Of a DNA stretch of 64,000 bases, positions 53,859 through 62,063 are shown one piece after another. The stretch is from Pectinatus sottacetonis (GTDB lineage Bacteria > Bacillota > Negativicutes > Selenomonadales > Selenomonadaceae): contig NZ_WIQK01000001.1 in the NCBI RefSeq assembly GCF_015732155.1, forward strand, positions 1,684,001 to 1,748,000, in the 5' to 3' direction. Below the pieces are notes generated by a model. The model was not told the origin of the DNA, did no database searches, and was given only the letters and a program-made list of their open reading frames with translations. A program made the position numbers and the translations under genes. How positions within the stretch are numbered: the first letter of the stretch is position 1; every line of letters begins with the position of its first letter.

Positions 53859-55262
53859 ATGTCACTGTTGCAGCGCTTAGGAAAAGATGATGAATTTGAT
53901 GAAGTAAAGCCGATTTTTGGCAAGCGGGGAAAAGATGACAGTGAGGATGTTTATCAGCAGATAAAGATCGAGATACATGGCCGCATTGTTGAAGAAATGG
54001 ATGCGGAACAGCAGCTGCTGCTGGAAAATGCCGGGCATGACCAAGCCGAAAAAGACAGGCTGGAGGAATTTATAGCACAGTACTGCCAGCGGGTATTGAG
54101 TGAACATCCGTTCACTTTGCCGCGGGCAGAGCAGCTGTCGCTTGTTTCTGATATCCGTGATGAAATATTAGGTTTGGGTCCGATCGAGCCGCTGCTGAAA
54201 GATGATACGGTAACAGAAATTATGATCAATGGGCCGAAGACTGTATTTGTTGAACGTATGGGAAAACTGCATTTGACAAAGGTGTGTTTTCAGGATACAG
54301 CACATCTCATGCATATTATTGAACGGATACTCACACCGTTAGGCCGTCGTTTGGATGAATCATCTCCGTTGGTCGATGCCCGTCTGGCGGATGGATCACG
54401 TGTAAATATTATAATACCGCCGTTGTCACTTGTCGGCCCGTGTGTCACTATAAGAAAGTTTTCGCATACGCCTCTTTCTGTAGAAAATTTGATAAGTTTT
54501 GGTACGCTGGATCATGATATGGCTGTTTTTTTGCGAGCCTGTGTAAAAGCCCGGCTGAATATCATGGTGTCAGGCGGTACTGGTTCGGGAAAAACGACAA
54601 CGCTTAATGTATTATCATCATTTATTCCTGACGGTGAGCGCATCGTTACTATAGAAGATGCCGCTGAACTGCGGCTGCAGCAAAAGCATGTTGTGACGCT
54701 GGAAGGACGCCCAGCTAATATAGAAGGGAAAGGAGCCATTACCATTCGTGATTTAGTGCGTAATGCGCTTCGTATGCGTCCTGATCGGATTATTGTCGGG
54801 GAAGTGCGCTCCGGGGAGGCACTTGATATGCTCCAGGCAATGAATACAGGGCATGACGGTTCGCTTACAACAGCCCATGCCAATGGGCCGCGTGATGTAT
54901 TGAGCCGTTTGGAAACAATGGTGCTTATGTCAGGTATGGAACTTCCGGTCAGGGCCATAAGGGAACAGATATCCTCGGCGCTTGATTTAATCCTGCACCA
55001 GTCGCGCATTCAGGATGGGAGCCGCAAAGTTACCTATATTACGGAAGTCCAGAAAATGGAAGGGGATGTCATAGTCCTTCAGGATATTTTCCGTTATGTC
55101 CAGACAGGTGTGGATAAAAATGGCAAAGTTGTGGGGCGCTTTGAATCAACTGGTATACAGCCTGCTTTTCTGCATAAATTTAAGATGGAAGGCATAGATA
55201 TACCCGTGGAATTGTTTGAAGGTGATGCTTTTAATAATAAGGGAGAGAAAATAGATGGATAA
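53859..55262 (+). CDS. tadA: Tad pilus secretion ATPase TadA/CpaF
   Basis: A 467-residue type II/IV secretion ATPase. An N-terminal helical domain (to about 130) is followed by the core: MVSGGTGSGKTTTLNVL (Walker A), TIEDAAELRLQ (Asp box), RMRPDRIIVGEVRSGEALDML (Walker B) and TTAHANGPRDVLSRLE (His box). It powers pilus extension at the cytoplasmic face. GGGGAG favours ATG 53859 over 53844. Overlaps tadC by 8 nt. Confidence 0.96.
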   Translation: MSLLQRLGKDDEFDEVKPIFGKRGKDDSEDVYQQIKIEIHGRIVEEMDAEQQLLLENAGHDQAEKDRLEEFIAQYCQRVLSEHPFTLPRAEQLSLVSDIRDEILGLGPIEPLLKDDTVTEIMINGPKTVFVERMGKLHLTKVCFQDTAHLMHIIERILTPLGRRLDESSPLVDARLADGSRVNIIIPPLSLVGPCVTIRKFSHTPLSVENLISFGTLDHDMAVFLRACVKARLNIMVSGGTGSGKTTTLNVLSSFIPDGERIVTIEDAAELRLQQKHVVTLEGRPANIEGKGAITIRDLVRNALRMRPDRIIVGEVRSGEALDMLQAMNTGHDGSLTTAHANGPRDVLSRLETMVLMSGMELPVRAIREQISSALDLILHQSRIQDGSRKVTYITEVQKMEGDVIVLQDIFRYVQTGVDKNGKVVGRFESTGIQPAFLHKFKMEGIDIPVELFEGDAFNNKGEKIDG

Positions 55263-56205
55263 TTTGTGGATTGCTTTATTAGGCGGTATAGTACTTTTTA
55301 TCATCTTATATATACTCATTATTGCGGTAACTTTACCCAAGACAAAGGTTCAGCAGCGCCTGCGTTTTTTTGATATACAAGCAGGAAGTAATCCTGCAAG
55401 GAACCAGGAAGCACGGAAAAATACCAATATGAAAGATATTCCTTTTGGTGAAAGAGTTCTCAAACCACTGTATAAAAAACTGGAAAATACATTTTTAAAA
55501 TTGACACCGCTGGCAATTCGGCAGCTGCTGGCAGAAAAAATATTATATGCCGGCAGACAGCATAAGTGGAACGTGAATACAGTCACTGTCTGCTGGCTTT
55601 TTTCAATGGCAGCCGGATTTGTTTTAGCGTTTATATTTGTATCAAGGCAGGGGCAGTATATATATATACAAAAAGTGATTATATTACTGTTAGGCTTATT
55701 TATTGGCGGGTATATACCTTTTTCTGTTTTGAATATCCTTATTGGACAGCGTCAGCAGACTATTCTACGGCAGCTGCCGGAGGTACTGGACCTGCTTTGT
55801 GTAAGTGTACAGGCTGGATTGTCTTTTGATGCATCGCTGGCAAAGATAGTGGAACGGATGAAAGGCGCATTTGTGGAAGAATGTGCGAAAATGCTGCGGG
55901 ATGTGCGAATGGGCATGACGCGGCGGATGGCACTGCAGAATATGTCGGCACGCTGTAATTTGCAGGAAGTGTATTTATTTGTCACAGCCATCATCCAGTC
56001 TGAACGGCTGGGAACGAGTATGGGAAAGACGCTTACTGCCCAGGCTGATAATATGCGCGAACGACGGATGCAGTCAGTAAAGGCACAAGCACTGAAAGCA
56101 CCAATAAAAATAATATTTCCTTTAGTATTGTTTATTTTTCCGGCATTATTCGTTATTGTACTGCTGCCGCCACTTTTGTCATTTACACAGAATATGCTGC
56201 CATAA
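55255..56205 (+). CDS. tadC: Pilus inner-membrane platform protein TadC
   Basis: A 316-residue T2SF/GspF-domain protein. An N-terminal helix, two central helices (about 110-165) and a C-terminal helix surround LRQLPEVLDLLCVSVQAGLSFDASL and CAKMLRDVRMGMTRRMALQNMSARC. It pairs with TadB. Starts inside the end of tadA. Confidence 0.94.
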   Translation: MDNLWIALLGGIVLFIILYILIIAVTLPKTKVQQRLRFFDIQAGSNPARNQEARKNTNMKDIPFGERVLKPLYKKLENTFLKLTPLAIRQLLAEKILYAGRQHKWNVNTVTVCWLFSMAAGFVLAFIFVSRQGQYIYIQKVIILLLGLFIGGYIPFSVLNILIGQRQQTILRQLPEVLDLLCVSVQAGLSFDASLAKIVERMKGAFVEECAKMLRDVRMGMTRRMALQNMSARCNLQEVYLFVTAIIQSERLGTSMGKTLTAQADNMRERRMQSVKAQALKAPIKIIFPLVLFIFPALFVIVLLPPLLSFTQNMLP

Positions 56206-56237
56206 AGATAGTGAAGAAAAGGGAAGTGGACATTATA

Positions 56238-56588
56238 ATGCCGGAAAGACACATAACAAAGCCGCCGCTTCATATTGAAACGGCGGATAATTTTATCAGG
56301 CGGTTCATAGGACTTATGGGACGGAAAAATATGCCTGATGACTATGGATTGCTCATATATCCATGCAATAGCATCCATATGTGTTTTATGCGGTTTGCCA
56401 TCGATGCCGTTTATCTGGATAAGCAGTATACAATAATAAAAATAGTGGAAAATCTGCGTCCGTGGCTGGGAATAAGCGCCTGCTGGAAAGCCAGGGCTGT
56501 GTTGGAAGTGGCAGCAGGTACAGCAGAAAGATATAAATATGTTGTTGGTATGAAACTGCCCGTAAATAATAAAACTACTTATTTTTAA
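56238..56588 (+). CDS. DUF192 family protein
   Basis: About 116 residues of one DUF192 domain: AFTGMRF-type core seen here as IRRFIGLMGRKNMPDDYGLLIYP, then HMCFMRFAIDAVYLD, IKIVENLRPW and the terminal VLEVAAGTAERY. Function unknown. It commonly accompanies pilus or secretion genes in Negativicutes-like loci by position only. GTG 56211 is possible, but GGGAAGTGG fits ATG 56238. Last gene on this strand before the convergent TadG-like gene. Confidence 0.88.
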   Translation: MPERHITKPPLHIETADNFIRRFIGLMGRKNMPDDYGLLIYPCNSIHMCFMRFAIDAVYLDKQYTIIKIVENLRPWLGISACWKARAVLEVAAGTAERYKYVVGMKLPVNNKTTYF

Positions 56589-56650
56589 ATAAATGAAAGA
56601 TGCAGGGCTGTAGGTGGTCTTTAGCATAAGCTGCAAGTATGATATAGTCC

Positions 56651-57811
56651 TCAGTCATCAGTCAGAATAACCTGGGAAAAAGGACTGTCAAAAGATTTAT
56701 AAGTGTAGCTTCCTTCTACCTGTGAATAATATGATTGGCAATAGATGCTGCCTGAAAAAGCTGCCTTATTTTCATTAGTCAAAATCTTAGTCTTAGGGGC
56801 ATATATTATGCCGGTGAATGTTGGAACACCAGGCCCCGGATTGTAGTGGATTTCACCAGTCCCTGTATAGTAGATGATTAAAGGACGTCCCGTATCTGAA
56901 TTTACGTGGATGTTTAACACACCGGGATTATCATATACGAGAATGAGCGGAATATTTTTTTTCTCTGGATCATTTGAGCCGGGAAGCGGTTTATCAATAA
57001 CTATATCAGGGCTTTCCTGATCAATATATATTATTTTACCGGTCAATTTATCAGAAGAAATAACTTTATTGCTGCCGAAAGAAGGGTTTATATTATCAGC
57101 AGATTTTTTTAAGGCACTGAGGGAAAAAGGAGTATTGGAAAAATCGGGCATATTATCACGCTGATAAGGGGTTATTTGTTCTCCGCTAGAGGAATAAATG
57201 GCATTTTGTATTTGGTCAGGTGGATTATTGTTGTTATTACTGGTTTCTATGCTGTTATAACCATCTGCGGGAGATACATAACCAATAGTTCCGTCAAAAG
57301 TTGTTTTATATTGATTGTTTTGGTGTCCCTGCGTAATATGTAATATTTGGGAAAATCTTATTAAATCAGCAAAAGCTGCCAGGGGGTTTACTACTTGGGC
57401 ATTGGCTGTTGCCGATATATCCATTTGATTATAGCCGAATAATCTTAAAAAATACATAGGAACAGTGTCGTTTAATGTCAGCTTTAATTTTGTTATACCA
57501 TTGTTAACAGTTATAACAGGGTAGCTGGAGGTTGCCGGAACAGGATTATTGAAACCAGAACCATGATTTAAGTGCTTATTGTCATTAATGTATTCTAAAG
57601 CTGTATTTTGCGCGTCATTAGAATCCTGCGTATGAGAATATTCCTGTGCGGCAGCAAGTACAGAGGCATCAGTCATATTCTGCAGCTGGGACTTGTGGAC
57701 ATAAACATTGCCAAAATCAACAGCAAGGCCGGTGAAAGCGATCAAAGCAGGAAGAATAAGGGCAAAAAATACCAAAACGGCGCCTTTCTGCCAATTGATG
57801 AAATGTTTCAT
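56651..57811 (-). CDS. TadG-like pilus assembly protein
   Basis: 386 residues. The N-terminal TadE/G motif KGAVLVFFALILPALIAFTGLAVDFGNVYVHKSQLQNMTDASVLAAAQ (helix about 10-32) identifies it. The long external part is Asn/Pro/Ser-rich and beta-predicted and may be an adhesive or structural tip. Unusually it lies on the opposite strand to the rest of the Tad locus, between DUF192 and the prepilin peptidase, so it is controlled separately. There is no clear ribosome site beyond AGGAGT about 10 nt upstream. Confidence 0.85.
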   Translation of the reverse strand: MKHFINWQKGAVLVFFALILPALIAFTGLAVDFGNVYVHKSQLQNMTDASVLAAAQEYSHTQDSNDAQNTALEYINDNKHLNHGSGFNNPVPATSSYPVITVNNGITKLKLTLNDTVPMYFLRLFGYNQMDISATANAQVVNPLAAFADLIRFSQILHITQGHQNNQYKTTFDGTIGYVSPADGYNSIETSNNNNNPPDQIQNAIYSSSGEQITPYQRDNMPDFSNTPFSLSALKKSADNINPSFGSNKVISSDKLTGKIIYIDQESPDIVIDKPLPGSNDPEKKNIPLILVYDNPGVLNIHVNSDTGRPLIIYYTGTGEIHYNPGPGVPTFTGIIYAPKTKILTNENKAAFSGSIYCQSYYSQVEGSYTYKSFDSPFSQVILTDD

Positions 57812-57998
57812 ACTTAAATAACAACTCCTAATAGAAAGATTATATTATAAAATAAATATTATTACATAATATAATAGCATATATTACATGAAATTTATAG
57901 TGTATATGTTATAAAAATTTGAATTTTCTATATTAATCATTCAGGCTGTGATATATCATGGTTTTTTAGAATACTATAAGGTTTTAATGAGGTATAAA

Positions 57999-58649
57999 AT
58001 GCAGGAAGTTTTTAATGTATCTATGGAAATATTATTGTTTACATGGTTGGCAGTGTTATTATCAACAATAAGCTCGATATGGATAAGTCGTCTTTATAAT
58101 AGAAATATAATCAGTTTGACATTTCCCGAGAGAAGAATAAGAAAGAGTGTTTTCCGCTGTTATTTTTTACCATTTTGTTATACTTTGTTTTTTAGCAGGT
58201 TTTTATTGTTTGAAACATTGGACTTGTTTTTATTGCAGTTGACAGCAGCTTTTTTTTTATTGTTAATTATCTGCACGGATATAGAGCAGCAGGTTATTTT
58301 AAATGAAGTGATAATTCTCTTTAGCCTGTTTTCCCTGCTGTCGTCATTTATCCATGGACCTATGATAGCTGATAGTCTTATGGCAGCTTTTACTGGCGGT
58401 GGAATCTTCTTATTACTGGCGGTATTGACCAAAGGAGGGATAGGTGGCGGAGATATTAAATTGATTTTTTCCTTGGGATTGTTATTAGGACCAGACAAAT
58501 TAATGATTGTAATTATAATAGGATTTTTATTGGGCGGCTGTAGTGCTTTGGTTTTAATTTTAACAAGAAAGAAAAAAAGCGGTGAATTTTTTGCTTATGG
58601 TCCTTATTTTGCATTGCCGGCTTTGCTGATATATGTTAGTAGTTTTTGA
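57999..58649 (+). CDS. Prepilin peptidase (A24 family, CpaA/TadV)
   Basis: About 217 residues with six hydrophobic helices. The two catalytic aspartates are in CTDIEQQVI (D94) and GGIGGGDIKL (D152). There is no N-terminal Cys-rich methylase domain, as is usual for TadV/CpaA. It should cleave Flp and TadE precursors after Gly at the inner membrane. TGAGGT at 57988-57993 supports ATG 57999; longer frames to 57948 lack a ribosome site. Confidence 0.92.
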   Translation: MQEVFNVSMEILLFTWLAVLLSTISSIWISRLYNRNIISLTFPERRIRKSVFRCYFLPFCYTLFFSRFLLFETLDLFLLQLTAAFFLLLIICTDIEQQVILNEVIILFSLFSLLSSFIHGPMIADSLMAAFTGGGIFLLLAVLTKGGIGGGDIKLIFSLGLLLGPDKLMIVIIIGFLLGGCSALVLILTRKKKSGEFFAYGPYFALPALLIYVSSF

Positions 58650-58811
58650 AAAATGAGCCTGTTGTACGAATGACATTTATTTCATAAAATATAAATTGTA
58701 TATATTAAGTAATTTTTTATTCCTAATGTCGAAGGGGGAATGGTGTACAGTATTTTATGAATGAAATCATTTATGCGCAATAGGTTCATTTTTTTAATTT
58801 TTATAATAATA

Positions 58812-58840
58812 TTGCTTATTAATTAAATATAAGATATAAT
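58812..58840 (+). promoter_or_regulatory. Promoter upstream of leader element copy 3
   Basis: TTGCTT (58812-58817), 17 nt, TATAAT (58835-58840), 55 nt before the element. Identical hexamers to the tad promoter. Confidence 0.75.
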
Positions 58841-58895
58841 ACAAACTGTATTACTTATTATTGGAATATAATTCTCTGGTACTAAAAAATAATAT

Positions 58896-58975
58896 ATAAT
58901 GTATGGGCATTATGGAGGGTGGATGGGATGCAATAAGCTGCTATTTTTATAGCGGTTTTATTGCATCTTTTTTTT
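58896..58975 (+). ncRNA. Conserved leader RNA element, copy 3
   Basis: ATAATG (58896-58901) pairs with CATTAT (58908-58913). The linker is GGAGGGTGGATGG. GATGCAATA (58927-58935) pairs with TATTGCATC (58959-58967) around GCTGCTA/TAGCGGT (two G-U pairs), then eight Ts. It is 92 nt upstream of the sugar dehydrogenase. The 58650-59067 gap holds only this leader and its promoter. Confidence 0.78.
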
Positions 58976-59067
58976 GCTTTTTTATATGGAGAAATTTCCG
59001 ATATTACATATAAGAGAAAAATTTATTTAATAATTAATAGTAAAATAGGAAAGAGAGTGCAACATAT

Positions 59068-60381
59068 TTGGAAAAAGTAAAGATAGACAGAATATTTACA
59101 GTGGCGGTTGTAGGATTAGGATATGTAGGGCTGCCGTTGGCAGCAGCCTTTTCCCATAAGATTAAGGTTATAGGTTTTGATACAAATGAAAATAAAATAG
59201 AAATTTTGCAAAAAGGTATAGATCCTACTAGGGAAATAGGTAATGTAGCATTGAAAAAGGCGAGAATTTTATATGCCAAAAATCCTCAAGTATTAAAGCA
59301 AGCCAACTTTATAATAGTAGCCGTTCCAACACCGGTAAAAAAAGACCATACGCCTGATTTATCACCTGTAGTAGACGCCTGTAAATTTATAGGAGAAAAT
59401 ATTTCACAAGGAACTATAGTAGTATTTGAATCAACAGTTTATCCGGGAGTGACAGAGGAAATATGTGCACCAGAAATAGAAAAATATTCTCAATTGGTGT
59501 GTGGTAAGGATTTTTATATAGGTTATTCACCTGAAAGAATAAATCCGGGTGATAAAGAACATCGTTTAAATAATATTGTGAAGATAGTAGCGGGGATGAA
59601 CGATGATGTACGCAGAAAAATCAAAGATATTTATTCTTTGATAATTGATGAGATATATGAAGCGGAAAGTATTAAAATTGCAGAAGCGGCAAAACTTATA
59701 GAAAATACACAACGAGACATAAATATTGCATTTATTAATGAAGTAGCAGTTGTTTTTAATAAATTGGGCATTTCAACCAGCTCAGTTATTGATGCTATGG
59801 ATACAAAATGGAATGCCTTAAAGTTTCGTCCGGGACTTGTAGGCGGACATTGTATAAGTGTTGATCCATACTATCTTCTTTATAAATCAGAATTGAATAA
59901 TTTAGGAACAGAAATGGTTACATTAGCACGTAGAATAAATAATAAAATGGGAAATTTTATTGCTGAAGCAATTATTCAGAAATTGATTCAGGAAAAACAT
60001 GCCATAAAAAATGATAAAATTTATATAATGGGATTAACTTTTAAGGAAAATTGCCCTGATATGAGAAATTCTAAAGTTATCGATATCATAAGCCGTCTGA
60101 AAGAATATGGCGTGGAAATAAAAGCAGTCGATCCATATGTAAATAAAGTCAGGATGAAGGATGATTTAAATATTGATGTTATTGATTATAATGAAATAAC
60201 TGATGCGGACTGCCTTGTTTTTGCTGTGGCACACAGAGAGTTTGTAAAGTTTGATGGCAATATCCTGCAAAAAATGACAAGAAATTCTTTTGCTGGTAAT
60301 AAAACTGTCATAATAGATGTGAAAAATATTTACAATAAAAATAAATTGGAAAAAATGGGTTTTGCTTATTGGGGATTATAA
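59068..60381 (+). CDS. UDP-sugar dehydrogenase (WecC/TviB/WbpO-type)
   Basis: A 437-residue nucleotide-sugar dehydrogenase oxidising C6 of a UDP-HexNAc to the uronic acid, for polysaccharide precursors. NAD loop: VVGLGYVGLPLAAAF. Catalytic-domain motifs: FESTVYPGVTEE, GYSPERINPGDKEH, and the active-site Cys in GLVGGHCISVDPYYL. The C-terminal domain has YIMGLTFKENCPDMRNSKV. The TTG start follows AGGAAAGAGAG. First gene of an exopolysaccharide operon controlled by leader copy 3. Confidence 0.92.
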   Translation: MEKVKIDRIFTVAVVGLGYVGLPLAAAFSHKIKVIGFDTNENKIEILQKGIDPTREIGNVALKKARILYAKNPQVLKQANFIIVAVPTPVKKDHTPDLSPVVDACKFIGENISQGTIVVFESTVYPGVTEEICAPEIEKYSQLVCGKDFYIGYSPERINPGDKEHRLNNIVKIVAGMNDDVRRKIKDIYSLIIDEIYEAESIKIAEAAKLIENTQRDINIAFINEVAVVFNKLGISTSSVIDAMDTKWNALKFRPGLVGGHCISVDPYYLLYKSELNNLGTEMVTLARRINNKMGNFIAEAIIQKLIQEKHAIKNDKIYIMGLTFKENCPDMRNSKVIDIISRLKEYGVEIKAVDPYVNKVRMKDDLNIDVIDYNEITDADCLVFAVAHREFVKFDGNILQKMTRNSFAGNKTVIIDVKNIYNKNKLEKMGFAYWGL

Positions 60382-60419
60382 GCTTAAAAATGAATTGGAA
60401 AAAGGGATGGGGGCTGTTT

Positions 60420-62033
60420 ATGAAAAAAATTATATCAGCAGTTTGTTTTAGCATGATAGTAATTTCATTTTCGGTAGTTCAAGCGGCAGCTGTGCCGGAA
60501 TGGGCATATAAGGCAGCTGATAAATTGATAAAAAGCGGCTTATTGGCTGATAAGACAATAACACGTGATAAATTAGCTGAATTTTTAGCTTCAGATGATA
60601 ATAAGAATAATAATTTAAGTGAAAAAGAAAAAATTGCTAAAATCGCACAGATTTTAGCAACAGAAAAAAATGTAGCCTTGGTAAACAAAGAAAAAATTAC
60701 AATAGCACCTGTCGAAAATAATAAATATTTAACAGAAAAAAATGGGGAAAAAATAAGGAAATTGCCGGCAGGGCCAAGTGTTCCCCCATTAGTAAAAAGA
60801 TTTGAAGAACAAGCACCACAGTGGATCTATGAGTCACTGGAAAGAATAAATAAAGCCGGATTTATCTCACCGGATGATCAAAAAATTTTGGCTGGACATA
60901 ATTTGACAAGGCGCGAAGCAGCAATACTAACAGCGCGGGCTTATAATCTGCATAAACAAAATAATGTCATAATGACAATACCGCAAAATATTTATAGTAG
61001 CGCATCTTCTGATAAGGGAAATGATGTTCAGATTCAAAATGATATCAAATCATTAATGGTAGAATTTAATGTTGAACTTAAAGCTTTAGGTTATGGAGCC
61101 GGTTATACGGCTTTTACCACAAAACCAACAGATAAAGTAGACAGGTCACTAAGTGTGCATGGGGAAATTCGTTATGACATCATGACAAATAGTAGTAATA
61201 ACAGCAAATATAATTGGAATGATAAGCGTATTCGGGCGCGTGTGTATGTTACTAAACCAATTAATGATAATTGGTTGTTGCATGGTATGATTGAAAGTGA
61301 TAAAAGTTTGTCAGGCGATAATAATTACTATACTAAAGATAAAGATGGCAAGATAACTTTTGATAGATATTATATAAGTGGCAAGACAAATATTTTTGCA
61401 TTACCCGTGGATGTGGAATTTGGTAAGACGAATGCCTATTTAGCAGAAGGCAATATACTTGATTCTGATTTTAAAGGTGTAAAAATAGCAACATTTGGTT
61501 CAGATACGACCGATAAATCGGTCCTTTACTCTATGGGATATGGTAAGGTCAATAATACACAGAACATGCTTTATTTGGAAACCACATATAAAACAAATAA
61601 AGATGCTGACTATACAGCAGGTGTTTATCATTGGGATGATTATGGTGAACTTACTAATATATACAGTATAGGAATAGATCGTTATATTGGTAATTATACA
61701 TTGGGGGCAATGTATCTGAGATCTGATAAATCAGATAGCAGTGGAAATGCCAATGGATATGTATTGTCTTCCCGGTATGGTTATAATCGGTCATGGATAC
61801 CAGGAACTTATGAAATTGATGCGCATTACTATAATATGGCAAGAACAACTTATATAAATCATACAATGTCAGGTCTTGGCAATTACATGAATGGATTCAA
61901 AGGTTATAGTGCGGGATGGTATTATACTGTTCTGCCGGATATTTTACTGGGTGTAGAGTATTATAACTTAGAAGACAAAATGAATGGAGATAAAGTAAAG
62001 ACATTGTGGGGACAGCTCACTTATGGTTTCTGA
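60420..62033 (+). CDS. SLH-domain outer-membrane beta-barrel protein
   Basis: About 537 residues. A signal peptide (MKKIISAVCFSMIVISFSVVQA) is followed by two SLH-like stretches (PEWAYKAADKLIKSGLL; PQWIYESLERINKAGFI ... LTRREAAILTARAY). A C-terminal barrel of about 330 residues with alternating strands ends in QLTYGF, a typical terminal Phe. In Negativicutes SLH-porins tie the outer membrane to peptidoglycan. Its place in a polysaccharide operon suggests an export pore (inference). GGGATGGGGG supports ATG 60420 over the frame start at 60369. Confidence 0.86.
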   Translation: MKKIISAVCFSMIVISFSVVQAAAVPEWAYKAADKLIKSGLLADKTITRDKLAEFLASDDNKNNNLSEKEKIAKIAQILATEKNVALVNKEKITIAPVENNKYLTEKNGEKIRKLPAGPSVPPLVKRFEEQAPQWIYESLERINKAGFISPDDQKILAGHNLTRREAAILTARAYNLHKQNNVIMTIPQNIYSSASSDKGNDVQIQNDIKSLMVEFNVELKALGYGAGYTAFTTKPTDKVDRSLSVHGEIRYDIMTNSSNNSKYNWNDKRIRARVYVTKPINDNWLLHGMIESDKSLSGDNNYYTKDKDGKITFDRYYISGKTNIFALPVDVEFGKTNAYLAEGNILDSDFKGVKIATFGSDTTDKSVLYSMGYGKVNNTQNMLYLETTYKTNKDADYTAGVYHWDDYGELTNIYSIGIDRYIGNYTLGAMYLRSDKSDSSGNANGYVLSSRYGYNRSWIPGTYEIDAHYYNMARTTYINHTMSGLGNYMNGFKGYSAGWYYTVLPDILLGVEYYNLEDKMNGDKVKTLWGQLTYGF

Positions 62034-62063
62034 CGAATAGTAATTATGCGAGGAGGAATGCTT

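Noticed and set aside
55752-56636. 294-residue minus-strand ORF
   Set aside because: Antisense shadow of tadC and DUF192, with Cys/His-rich, low-sense composition; the plus-strand genes are clear.
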